Assembly (NCBI RefSeq): GCF_954871325.1
Contig: NC_088776.1
Coordinates: forward strand, 46,208,569 to 46,272,568
DNA: 64,000 nucleotides
From: Gordionus sp. m RMFG-2023
Lineage: Eukaryota > Nematomorpha > Gordioida > Chordodea > Parachordodidae
Direction of reading: 5' to 3'
Shown here: positions 49,282 through 60,930 of the stretch, in pieces
How the letters are laid out: each line of letters begins with the position of its first letter
Numbering within the stretch: the first letter of the stretch is position 1
Program-made: the position numbers and the translations under genes
The notes under the pieces: model-generated
The model's database searches: none
Told to the model about the DNA's origin: nothing
What the model saw: the letters and a program-made list of their open reading frames with translations, nothing else

Positions 49282-50404
49282 AATTTTATTATGGGGTTTT
49301 AAACAGCATTTTGCATTTTTTTAATATATTAATATTTGATTTATTATTTTTGATATTTATGATAAGAAATTTTGTTTGAAAACTTTTAGAATCAAAATAT
49401 ATGAAATGTGATTAATAGACTTATATTAAATCATGGATGATTTCCTCAGAAACAATTCCCTTAATATTTTTTTTATATAATCCAACATCATCAGAAAAAA
49501 AATTTGTTGGGAATTTTTTCATGGAAATTATCTTTAGCTTATAATTATATTTCTGACCCAAAATTTGCAAATATTAAAAAGTATTCTTTTAGAATTTTGA
49601 ATAGATCTTAATTTTAACATTATTAACCAGTATTACTCTACACATCACATTATAAACTATCGATATGGTCATAAAAATAAAATCTGATCACATCTTAGCT
49701 GGAATTGGCCAAGAAAAAATTATTAATTTTTTTAAACATTAGGACAGACTTAAATTAAATATAAATTATATTAATGGATCATTTTATTTTAATAAATCAA
49801 CATAAAAAGAAATTTGATTTCACTTTAAAATGAATGAAATATTTATGATCAAGCTTTTTATATCCACTGATATATGCATTTCAAATTGAAAATCACAATT
49901 TTGTTGAATCTTTATTTTTTAAATATATTTGCTAGATTTACAAATTATATAACATTTTATGACCATTAAAATTTAGAAGCATCTTATTTCCAGTATAATT
50001 TTAAAAAAACTTATTTTTGAGAAGAAAAATTTTTGGGTGTTGAGGGGTGGGAACCAAATGTAATTATTAAATATTTTGTGTTGAGTATAATCTCTTATTT
50101 TTTACTAGTTATTAGTTTTTTAATTTAATAAATAAAGGAATCATTTCATTTTAGTAAAAACTGATATGAAAAGGACATCTTTTATTATAATATTGGTTTT
50201 ATTAATTTTGTTTTAATTTTTCCTGTTTTTTAAAGTTTACTTTTATATTATTTTTTGCTTTTGGTTCCTATTTCCGGATTTTTTTATAAATATACATTTA
50301 TCTTGTCTCTTTTTCTAATTGTTTTTTTTGGTTTACTATAGGTCCTATCTATATTTGATACTCATCCAGGAATGTTTATTACCTTTAAATTTAACTGTTT
50401 AATT
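49282..50404. other. intergenic, A+T-rich
   Basis: No gene, RNA or repeat with clear ends seen. Confidence 0.4.
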
Positions 50405-50893
50405 GGGCATGACTAAAATACGCACCCCCAAAAACTACACGCCCCCTATCAAAGAAGCTTAATTTGAATTATATTAATACAGAATCGTATTTAGCTTCAT
50501 AAGATGAGTTAGAAAATGTTTTTTTTATTTAAAAAAAATAGCAACATAGTAAAAATTTAATCAAAAAAGAAGAAATTAAGTGTATTTTCAAAATCTCAAT
50601 AAGTTATAAATAATTTATAAACTTAGTATTAACATTTTTTGATTCCTTTTAATAAGTTATATATGATTCTGTGTTCATTTTTATGTATTAAGCTTCTTTG
50701 TAGTTTAGTCATGTAAAAAATATTTTTTTAAAAATTTTACTATGTTGCTATTTTTTTTAAATAAAGAAAACATTTTCTAACTCATCTTATGAAGCTAAAT
50801 ACGATTCTGTAATGATATAATTTAAATTAAGCTTTTTTGATAGGGGGCTCATAGGAGCGTGTAGTTTTTTGGGGCGCGTATTTTAGTCATGTC
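50405..50893. mobile_element. foldback MITE, 490 bp
   Basis: Inverted arms of about 180 bp: CATGACTAAAATACGC at the left pairs with GCGTATTTTAGTCATG at the right, and inner blocks GCAACATAGTAAAA / TTTTACTATGTTGC and TTTAGCTTCATAAGATGAG / inverse follow in order. No clear target duplication, so the superfamily is open. Confidence 0.85.
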
Positions 50894-51402
50894 CATTTAA
50901 TTTTAAAAATTTTATTTAATTTATTCAAAAAATCCATTTTTCTATTCTTTTTTATTATAATAAGCTCATACAATTATTTTGTGATTAATTGGCTGTAAAT
51001 TTCAATCATTTTGCATTCCTAATACTATAAATCTTACTTTTATGTTTTTTATGTTTCATAATAATTTTATTTTGTCGAATTATCAGAATGAACCTAGATT
51101 TTCAAGAAAAAAAGTCAGAAACATATATATTTTTAAAAAAATTTTATATCAAACTTAGAAGATTTGAAAAAATGGATCTTTGCAAAGGCTCTAGTTCCAA
51201 CATAGTCTGGCCTAATTTTAAATATTGTTGCCATCTAACGTGTTTTTATTTTAAAAAACAAACAGTTTAACAGATGTAAGGGTAATAACTTGGTAAGTGT
51301 CACTAAAAATTCCTTTTTGTTAAAAAAATATTAAAAATTTTAGCCAAAATATTATAATAAATATATTTAAGATTTTTAATAAAAAAATTGATAGTTTCTT
51401 TT

Positions 51403-53249
51403 TAGTGATGTTAAAAGTTACTTTTGAAACATAACTAGTTACTAGTTACATTGGCAAAAACATAACTAGTTACATTTTTACAAAAGTAACTAGTTATTAG
51501 TTACAGTTATTTTCAAAAGTAACTAGTTACTTACTTTATACATCATTCATATGCGCATTATTTAATTATTGAATGCATTTATTTAATATAAAAAAAATTA
51601 GGATAAACAAAGTATAATCAGTTATTTAAAATAATATACAATTTATTTATATAAAAAAATATCGCAAAATTAAATATTTACATCGAATATAAAAATATAT
51701 ATTTGCATTGAAAAAAAAACATTTATTTTTCATAAAAATTAGAATCTAATAAATGTTTATTTGCTTTTAACAACAAATTAATTTTAAAGTTATTATCTAG
51801 GAGACGTGCTCGTTTATCTCCAAAAATGAGCTTACCTAGACTGAACAAGCACTCTAAGGGAGCACTTGATGTTAGAACAACATTATATTTAATAAAGAGT
51901 AATTTTAATTTTGGAAAATCGTTATATAAAGAAAAAGTGTTGTTATTAGATTTGATAAAGTTTTCTATAAGTTCATTATCCAGAATATTTTGGCGCTTTA
52001 GGTCAAAAATCCAACTACATCAAGTGATGTTGTTTTGAGCATGATTCATTCGTCTGGGATTCACTTTGAGGTATTAAGGTATTTATTAAATTTAAAATTT
52101 CCTCCTTTTTTGCTTTATTCCTTTCTTGCCTAATCCAAGGCCAGTCAGTTTTAAATAAAGGGTGAAGAATTGCAGCAATGATGTTGTCATTATCATAAAG
52201 ATTATTAAACCTATAACATGATATTTTTGTTAAACTTGGTTCTTGTAAGTAATGATTAATAATTTTAATATTAAATTCTAAAATAATCTGTCTGTTTTTC
52301 CTTATACTAAATTAAAAAATTTTTTTATTACGTATGATATGAAGTTCCAATGCTTGTTACTTGACTGAAGAAAATATATTGTGATACATTTGTAAATAAA
52401 TATAATATTAAAATTTAATAAATTACTTGAATTTGCTTACAAAATTATGAAGCCCAGCAGCAATGTAACAATTTACGTCATACGTCATAAAGCGCATACG
52501 CCCTTTAAACGTTGTAGGTACAACAGACCTACGCTAGGTATTTCTCATTTCCATCTAATTGGATTAAATAAAATTTGGGAAAAAGATGAGAAGCCCTTTA
52601 CACGTTTGTGGCAAGCCGTACGTACTTGTAGGCACAACATTTTGAAAAATGTTGCTTAAACCTCTATAGGCTTTAATTTAAAAGGAGTGGGACAAAGAAA
52701 AAGCCTATACCCGAGAACTACAGTATAATTTAATTACTTTAAAGGTGGGTGATGGCTGATTTTAAGCTTAATTTCTTTAATGTAAGTTATATCTGTAAAT
52801 AAATATGATTAAAATAAACTAATATTTACCACCGGATGAACCGAACAATTTTTACGAATCGGTTTACAAAATTTATAACCTGACCCAAAATAGTGGGTAA
52901 TCGATATTTTATTCATGGTGAAAAAATATAATATCGGGAAATTTAAAAATAATAGATAAATCAATGTAACAATTTAAGAAAAGAAAATCAATTTGAACTG
53001 GAAATTATAACAATCAGACATTTTCACAAAATTTTAAATTAATAAATTTAATTTAAAAAATAAATTTATCACAACATATTAAAAATAAAATTAATTATTT
53101 GAATATATCTTTAAAAGTAACTAGTTACTTTGGCAGTTACATTTCGAAAATTATATATAGTTACAGTTACTAGTTACAATTTTAAAAATATAACTAGTTA
53201 CAGTTATTTTTTAGCCAAAATGTAACTACTAGTTACTTTAACATCACTA
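51403..53249 (-). mobile_element. hAT element with AACTAGTTAC subterminal repeats
   Basis: Ends TAGTGATGTTAAA and its inverse; perfect 8-bp duplications TTTCTTTT at 51395-51402 and 53250-53257. Multiple GTAACTAGTTAC palindromes within 150 bp of each end, likely transposase sites. The minus strand at about 51870-51745 encodes SSAPLECLFSLGKLIFGDKR, a hAT dimerisation block (family SxAPSERvFSlGklil). The rest of the transposase is decayed, and the element carries a 300-bp dispersed repeat at 52455-52770. Confidence 0.9.
52455..52770 (-). repeat. dispersed repeat of about 300 bp, copy 2
   Basis: Read on the minus strand it follows copy 1 (22046-22335) from CTTAAAATCAGCC through GTTCTCGGGTATAGGC, CTACAAGTACGT and CCAATTAGATGGAAATGAG. 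It sits inside the hAT at 51403-53249, so it transposed after that element. Confidence 0.7.
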
Positions 53250-53372
53250 TTTCTTTTGTAGAATTTTAAGGATTATAAGGAAGAAAATTTTTGAAATAAA
53301 TTAGATTACCATTAGTGGGGATTTTCAAATTTTATATCAATACTAAAACAGATGAAAAAAAGTTATACAGAT

Positions 53373-53645
53373 GAGCAGGTGGGGTTTATGTGACCCCAAG
53401 ACCCAAAATACCTTTATAACTCATGAATTACCCACCAAACTAGAAATTAATTTTGGAGAAATATATACTTTATCTGAAAATGTTGAGCTACTAAAAGATT
53501 CAGGCAAAAATATTGAAAGAATTTTAACTAATACTTTATCTGAAAATGTTGAGCTACTAAAAGATTCAGGCAAAAATATCGAAAGAATTTTAACTAATAA
53601 TGTTTTTAAAATGATTGAGTTCTGCATAGTCCCACCTGTGCAATG
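53373..53645. mobile_element. MITE copy 2 with 66-bp duplication
   Basis: Ends AGGTGGGGTTTATGTGACCCC and the inverse of CAGGTGGGACTATGC. Inside, ACTTTATCTGAAAATGTTG and the bases after it occur twice in tandem (from 53466 and 53532, period 66). Same family as 19240-19435, which has one unit. The duplication keeps an open frame of 91 codons, probably by chance because 66 is a multiple of three. Confidence 0.7.
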
Positions 53646-53649
53646 AAGA

Positions 53650-54795
53650 GTTAAAAATATTTAATGTTATTTTAAAAGTTAATACAACTAATTATATTAA
53701 ATTTTATAAGTTGATTAAAATATGTCATAAATAAAAAGTACATAATTGGTATTCCTAAAAATGATATAATATATTAATATGTTCGAATTTATATAATAAA
53801 TTTTGAAAACTTTAATAATTGTCAAAAAAAACAAAAACTTTTTTTTTTAATTTTCTGAAAGTTGTTTTAAAAAATTCATTCCTTATCAAGCCATAAATTG
53901 CATATGCAATTTCATGACTTATGATTGAGTTGAAGCATATGTATCATGTATTTTAGCTAATATGGTATGAAGTCTACCCTTTTATTTTAGAAAACGACAC
54001 CTTTATGTAGTTCATTAACAAGGTGGGAGTAGGTAGTTGTTAGTTTCATTTAAGGTAGGATAGTATTAATGGTGTATAATATGGTAATGTAGTATGCCTG
54101 CCATTGTAAATTTAATTTTAATTTACTTGATTATTCTCCATCTTGTTTAGAACACTTTATCTTGCTCTTTAATTCTTGATTATATATAATTATCAATGCT
54201 TTTAACATTTTATAAAAAATATGTAACTAATTAATAACGCCGTTACTTTTTTCCGATTAGCTATGGCTTAAATATAAAAAAATTAAATTTATTCAAATAC
54301 TTTCACTTGCATTTATATATATTTAAATTTTGAAATCGAAATGATAACTTATTCATAATAGAAATATATAAAGATTTTATTTAGGATTGGGCAAAATAAA
54401 GAGGTGGAGCGAGCTTGAGGGAAAAATTGTAGAATATTCCTAAATATTTAAATTTGATTTTAATTTATATCACGGTATTACGTTTAAAGACAGTGGCCTC
54501 AACCAACCCTGAGCTAAGGAAGTAGAATACCCCCATAAAAAATAATACTCCAATCCAGAAGAAGGTTAATTATTTTTTTGACCCCCATCCTCAATTATAA
54601 ATTTCGAAAATAGTATGTAATGTAATTTTTAAATATAAATAACTAGAAAAATGATAATAAAATATAAACTTTAAAAATATTTATAATTGAAAGCAAATAA
54701 ATTTTTTAAAAAAAATTTATTGAATAATTTCGACATATTGTTTATATTTTATTGTCTTATTGTTCCATCGATAAAATAGTTAAATTATTAAGAAA
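53650..54795. other. intergenic, A+T-rich
   Basis: No supported gene or repeat ends between the MITE and the Helitron end. Confidence 0.4.
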
Positions 54796-55019
54796 CTAGT
54801 AGATAGCCCGTCAAAAATGACGGGGAATAAAAATTTTATTCGTTCTTTTACGATGATGTTACCTTTTATATAAAAATCATATCCAATTTTCTTTTTACCC
54901 CCCCCCCTTCCAGGACAAGTCCAACCCATTAAGACTAAGAGTGATTTTTTTTGAGTCAAAATATATTTAAATTAGCTTTTACCACATATCAAAATTATTT
55001 GTTAAAATATTATTGATTA

Positions 55020-55520
55020 TCTATGGCTAACATTTAATATTAAAAATCCCAAGCCAGGTTCTAGCCCTCAATAATTTTGAAAAAATTTCCTCAAGTTCTA
55101 TCAAACGCCATAATAATTTTTATATTTCTGAACCAAAATAAAATTTAAAAAAAATCATAATGCATTTAAAAATGCAATCAAAATCAGCATGGCCCATGGT
55201 TTTTTGATCAGGCCCACCCTAGGCCTGCAAAAAAAAAATTTAGGCCAATGTCTGGCCCATAATATATATTTAAAAATTTCCAAGCGTCCAAGACCTTAAT
55301 AATTTTTAGAAAATTTTCATAAGCCCAATCCATAATAATTTTGAAAATTTTTTCTCAACCCTGGTCCAACCCAGAATAATTTTTAAAAAAAATTACTAAG
55401 CCCGGTCCATAATAATTTGTAAAAATTTTCCCAAGCCAGGTCCAAGCCCATATTTTTGAGGAATATTTTCCAAGCCCAGCCTAACCCATAATAATTTTGA
55501 AAAATTTCCCAAGTCCGGAG
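55020..55520 (+). repeat. irregular minisatellite, 50-60 bp unit
   Basis: Blocks of the type AAGCCCGGTCCATAATAATTT-GAAAAATTTCCC recur about eight times with heavy variation; the AAGCCC and CCATAATAATTT words mark each unit. Confidence 0.7.
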
Positions 55521-55820
55521 ATAGTTAAATTTCTAATTAATTTATCATCAAATGAAGGGGAAATTTCTGTATCAGTTAGTCTACGGGTTAACTCCTGGTA
55601 TACATACAAAAAAAATCGTAATAAAGGAAACTGGGAAAGCCTGGGCAAAACACTTATTATAGAATCATGACAAAATCAGGTCTGTCCTAATATTTTTATA
55701 ATAAATAACAAATCTTACCTCGTTTTATTGGAGATAACCCCAGAAATTAAGTTATGGATTGAAATTGCATACACTGCAATAATTCTAACAAAATTGATTT
55801 TTTATAATGGCGAATGATTA

Positions 55821-56036
55821 ATGTTTGCATCATTATTTGTTATCCATGAAATAAAAATAAATGATTCTTATACTTTTTTGCACTATGATCAATTAAAATT
55901 ATATCTAGAAAATAAATTATTGTTTATTATATTAATTTATTGTTGTTTTTCAATGAATTTAGTGTATGTTTTGCTTTTCCATGTAAGTAAAAGAAAAACA
56001 TATTTAAAAAATTATTGTATGCATAAAGGTAAATAA
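55821..56036 (+). CDS. small hydrophobic open frame, uncertain
   Basis: 71 codons with a hydrophobic stretch (LLFIILIYCCFSMNLVYVLLF) and a basic end; GTAAAT at its 3' end could be a splice donor. No family recognised and no partner exon found. It may be a chance frame in a mobile element. Confidence 0.15.
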   Translation: MFASLFVIHEIKINDSYTFLHYDQLKLYLENKLLFIILIYCCFSMNLVYVLLFHVSKRKTYLKNYCMHKGK

Positions 56037-56245
56037 ATATTTATGCATTTTTAGTATGAGATAGCCATGAATCACAAATAATGATGAGAAATAAATAGCG
56101 ATGAATCACAAAGCATGAGATATCTAAATTTTATAGAAAATTAAATTACAATATAGGTATGGGGTAGAGTAGATAGATTAAAAAAAACTTAAAAAAATAG
56201 GATCCTTGTGAATAGATATAGAATAATTTAAATAATATAAATACT

Positions 56246-59200
56246 CAGAGTTGTTAAAGGATCGAATCAAAAGATCGCCGATCCTGGGATCCTAAATTTG
56301 TCAATTTTCTAGGATTTAAGATCCTGACCTTAAATTGTGGATCGTGTCGAGATCATTTTTTTAAATATTCGATCCCGATCCTTTTAAAAATTATTTTTTT
56401 ACTTAAAAAGCAATAAATAAAAATTAAATTTAAATATAATTTTAAAAAAAAATATCTATCTACATCATATTTTATAAACCACTTATCCACCAGATTTTAT
56501 ATTTCAACAATCCCAAATTTTTTGTAAGGACAAGTTATATTTACTTATTAATTATATTATAATATAATAAAAATTCTAGGTTTTAATAATGTCCTCCATT
56601 ATAAATTTAGAAGATGATACATCTACTTCTATTGATGTAATAGCAGATATAAGTGAGAATGAGAATTTTTTACGATTTCATAATTTATGTAAGTATTTTA
56701 CTTTATGTGAAACGGATGGAAGTAACCATACAATGTGCAAAATTCTTTTTATGAAAAAACAAGATCTTCAAAGATTAGCAGTTCAAACCTAAAGAGGCAT
56801 TTAGAAGTAATTAATTCTTTTAAAAATACAATTTTTATTATTTGTGAAGATCATAACAATATGCATGTAATAAAAATTATAGATTTCCTTCACTATATGA
56901 TGACAGTAATATATTGGCATCAATAATTCACCCAAAATTTAAGCTCAATTGGCCTTTTATTAATCTGCCACAAATTAATGCTAAAAGAAAGGTTAATTGC
57001 CCATTTAGAAAATATAGAGGGTCAACCATATGCAGATCCTTCAAATGAATGCATGGATCGATACAGTGGCTTCATTAGGAAGGGGCGCGCAGGAGCTCGA
57101 GCCCCCTGAAAAATTTGAATAGCCCCTGAAGCAAGTTTTAATTTTTTTTTAAATGGCTCCTTAATATCTCCATGAACTAAAAATAAATTTTTTTTCATAG
57201 CTATCTGAACGATTTTTTTTATAATTCTATCAAGAAATATATAGATTTAATTTTATTATTTAAAAATTAATAAGATTATATAAATTTTTATTAAATGAAT
57301 ACTATTTTAATTATTAGATTAGATAAATACATATAAATTATATTTTCACTATGTCAGTTTCAATCAAATTCTGTATTAAAAATGAAATATCAATATCATT
57401 CACTAAATATTAATTTAGCATTAACAGTTGAAACTTAATTGACTTTTATATTTAGATTATTATATAACCCTAATTAAATAAATATAATCATTTATTAATT
57501 GAAAATTAACAAATTTAATATTGTAATTAGCCGAGTTCAAAATCACTAATCAACTATAGTATTCATTTTTAAATTTAATTACCATGCCTCTTTCTAAAAA
57601 TATTTTCAAGGTCCAAATAAGTATAAGAGATTTCTGTTTATAATCAATCCTCTATTATATATAATTGATTATAAAATATTAGGTAAAATGCCACTTTTAC
57701 AGACGTATTTGACAGTTATATAATAAATTAGTTAATATTATAATAAATTTTACTAATAAATGCCTTTGATAATAAATATAAGTAACAATTTGCATTAAAT
57801 TCTTTAACGCCATCTAATTTAAATTATTAAAATTAAACATCCTATTATTCCATTATTATTCATTCCACAATGGATGTAATAAATTAGATATCTTTTCTTC
57901 TCTTTTTTACGTGTTTTTAGGAAAACTAATTTTTTCTTCTTTGAAAAATAGTTTTGAGTTAAATTTTTAATACGAGTATATTTTTGATATCATTACAAAC
58001 TACTATTATAAGATATAATATACCAACTTGAGGTGGTGCGACAATTATATATAAAATCTTATTTGCTGTGTTTCATTTCTTTTATGGCATCCTTGCCATA
58101 TAAATAACTCAAGGCTTCAATATATTTGCATAATTTCTTCTAAAGATTTTAATGTTTTTCTGATATGAGTTAAGTTTATGTATCATTAAAAATGGAAGAT
58201 AAATCTTTTAGAAATTTAATATCTCACAATAATTTTCTCAGCTACTTATCTAGCTTCCATCATATCATCTAAGAGGAAGCTCTAACCCCAATATAATTTG
58301 ATGATTTGGATTGGTGGTTTATATTATCTATTTAAAAGATTGATTTGGTTAGGCGTATAAATTTTCCCTTATTTGTTCATTCTACAAAGCATTGTCTAAA
58401 TTGGTAACAAAGAGTTATATTAGTTTCATGACCTTTTGTCAATGTAAGTTGCTAAGAATTTTATTATATTGTGTGGTTTTTAAAAACCATTATCAATTGA
58501 GGCATATGTATGAATTAATTAACTCTTTTTATCACTTGTAATTCTTTAGACGCAAAATTTTTTATATCAGCAATCGAAAATATTTTATACTGTAATAAAT
58601 AGATTTTATATTAAAAAATATTATTTTTAGAAATGTTTTTATTGTTATAATTTATTATATGCTAGTTAATTTTGTTATAATATGATAAATGATAAAATAT
58701 GAAATTCAGAATAATTAATCAGAGTTAGCAAGTTTTAATAAAGTTTGATATATAGATATAAAAAGGCTATGGGAGGCTTTCCTCCGATAAATTTTTTTCT
58801 AGTTGATCTCCCTGAGATTGCAAACGCTAGCGACGCCCCTGGATCGATGCCTTTTTGGGGGAAAAACTCGTTACAAAATGCTCTTTCCATTAATAATTTT
58901 TTTTATTCTAATGATGATTCAGTGAATATTTTTAATAATTATGTTAATTTAAAAAAAACATTTATTGAATATAACACACCTTTACCATCAAGCGCTCCTG
59001 TAAGGCGCTTGTTTAGTAACTCTAAATGCACTTAATGAAAAACGTAGTTGTTTAAGTGATGATAATTTAGAAAAAAATTTATTATTAAAGGCTAATTTAG
59101 TTATAAATAAATATATTCTAATTGTTATATTTATATTATATTATTCAATTACAATAAATTTATACCATATTTATTTATTTTTTATATTAGATCGATCAGA

Positions 59201-59292
59201 AATTTAAGATCACAAAAAAATTTCGATCCTCTTTTTTTCAAAAGATCGTGATCGGGATTTGATCTTTTTAAAAGGATCGATTAACAAGCCTG
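56246..59292 (+). mobile_element. hAT element, internally deleted, with nested insert
   Basis: Ends CAGAGTTGTTAAAGGATCGA and the inverse of CAGGCTTGTTAATCGATCC; perfect 8-bp duplications TAAATACT at 56238-56245 and 59293-59300. GGATCG motifs are repeated near both ends. Traces of transposase on the plus strand: a BED-type N-terminus near 56660-56810 (KYFTLCETDGSNHTMC, then SSNLKRHLEVI in another frame), HPKFKLNW near 56930, and the C-terminal LPSSAPVRRLFSNSK near 58985. Most of the catalytic part is gone. Family A copy 2 (57064-58841) is inserted inside. Without it the element is about 1.26 kb. Confidence 0.88.
57064..58841. mobile_element. non-autonomous DNA transposon, family A, copy 2
   Basis: Inverse orientation to copy 1 at 19472-21333. 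Ends CAGTGGCTTC and the inverse of CAGGGGCGTCGCTAGCG; flanks GATCGATA (57056-57063) and GATCGATG (58842-58849) agree at 7 of 8. The left edge carries GAGCCCCCTGAAAAATTT as in the right edge of copy 1. The interior runs in parallel with copy 1 (for example GGAGCCATT, AACTCATATCAGAAA inverse, GTTGCTAAGA). No coding capacity. Confidence 0.88.
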
Positions 59293-59299
59293 TAAATAC

Positions 59300-59837
59300 T
59301 GTACTATGTATTTTTTTTGGAATAAATGTAAAATCCTATTTAAATAATAAAAATAGAAAATCTCGTTTCATCTTTTTATTGAGTTATACAAAAAAAATAG
59401 CAGGAATAAAAAGGTAGGATCCTTAAGATTTGATATATAATTTTAATTAAATTAAAAAAAATATATTGTAATATATATCGCCTTTTTGGAATATACATTA
59501 ATATAATGTACTATTATATTTTTTGTGGGTTATGCAAAATAATCAGCAGGAATAATAAGGAAATGGTCGGCCCAACAACATGGCAAGCTTTAAAAAAATT
59601 AGGATCCTTAAGAATACAACATGGGAAACTTTAAAAAAAGTAGGACCTTAAGAATAGATATATCAAATTTATTTAAATATTAAAAATAATGTACTTTTAT
59701 ATTTTTCTGTTAGTTATTCAAAATATTCATCTGAAATAAGTAGGATGCTTAAAATAGATATTTAAATTAAAATTATAAAAAAATATCATACTAAGTATTA
59801 TTCCTTTATATTCATATAAACCGGGATTAATAGGATT
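59300..59837 (+). repeat. diverged direct repeats, about 190 bp
   Basis: AGCAGGAATAA, TAGGATCCTTAAGA and ATGTACTATTATATTTTT-type blocks recur near 59300, 59500 and 59690; the same words precede the hAT at 56190-56235. They lie downstream of the helicase coding end and may belong to the Helitron. Confidence 0.5.
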
Positions 59838-60930
59838 TAACCTCACGATATATCACATTGGTTGTAGTTCTTGTTTTATCATTGGTCATAATCTTTAGAT
59901 TATGAGGAGAACAAACCCAAGACATGAATAAACGGGATGAGGTGCCAACTTTGTTCAACGTTTCTCACTAGCTTTATTATTTGTCATGACAAAAGCTGGT
60001 TCTATGGGAAATAGGCGGCGCTTAAAGGAAAATGGTAAACCAGAATCAGTTGGAATTAAACTTATTTTAGGAATGAAAACTTTAGTGCTGAGAAAGCTAC
60101 CAGAAACAAATTCCACCTCAATTATATTTGGTCGCAAAGAGGTTATAATCAATTTAGTTCCATTGCTCAAGCCAGAAGCAGAATTTAAATTACACATTAT
60201 AAATATAGGTACCCCGACTTTTGTGAAAGTTTGTGAGGTGGTAATCTTGATATAATTAAAGAGTTTAAAAATTAAGTGGGATAAAACATCGCTTCTTCCT
60301 CGGTTATAGTTTCATCAGCACTTGTATATATAATTAAATCCCCAGAAATTTTGTTAAGCAATTGAATATTTATGGAATGACATTTACATTTTTAGGGGTC
60401 AGGGTGGCATTTTGGGCAAATGATGTACGGTTAAAGGAAGTATTGTCTTTGTATATATCTTAAACAAAAGTAATAGATCCTCCATATCATTGGACGCTAT
60501 AATCTAATGAATTTTTATTTTATACCTGGAGCCATCAAATGTCACATAGCCTTCACCAAATGAGTAATTATTATTGAAAAGATATTCATTTTCATCGTGA
60601 AATTGTAGCAGTCTCGTACTTAATGGCAATATATGCGACCATAAATAGGACCGTCTTAAGCTTGAGATAACAATGTCGCATCTTCCACCACGCTTAATAA
60701 CAGGTAAAATTTGTCTAAAATTTCCATCAAAAATAATAATTTTACCAATTCAATTTCATTTCCTGGAATGATTATCCCCAGCCTTGAATATATGTTTATG
60801 CTTCATCGATATTTTCATCCCATATTATAATTATCGGCTGTCTTATCAATTCAGCCATTTGGCTTACATCTGTACATTCATTAAGAGAGGTTAAGATTAA
60901 GACAGGGCTTGTTGTCTAAAATAATAACAA
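59838..60930 (-). pseudogene. Helitron Pif1-like helicase, C-terminal half
   Basis: Unwinding enzyme of rolling-circle Helitron transposition. Along the minus strand from about 60930: QMAELIRQPIIIIWDE (Walker B region), IIFDGNFRQILPVIKRGG, SLRRSYLWSHILPLSTR, then SGDLIIYTSADETITEEEA, MFYPT, LPPHK, and from 60197 CNLNSASGLSNGTKLIITSL, FIPKISLIPTDSGLPFSFKR, FVMTNNKAS, ending near 59840 with TNVIYREV. Order and spacing match Helitron helicases (GLPPHKL, GxPIM, GLCNGTRL, IPRI, FPFKF-R-QFP). Frame changes and stops are scattered, at least four. The Walker A end and the Rep domain were not seen upstream. Confidence 0.88.

Noticed and set aside
52447-52659. 70-codon plus-strand open frame
   Set aside because: It lies wholly within the dispersed 300-bp repeat, whose other copy has no matching frame.
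53421-53646. Overlapping open frames on both strands around a 66-bp repeat
   Set aside because: Frame stays open because the duplicated unit is a multiple of three; the sequence belongs to a MITE whose other copy is not open.
54890-54912. Run of C near 54900 that might be a functional tract
   Set aside because: A simple homopolymer next to T-rich sequence with nothing else to support a function.
59986-60255. 89-codon plus-strand open frame
   Set aside because: The minus strand of the same stretch encodes clear Helitron helicase motifs; the plus frame is its shadow.
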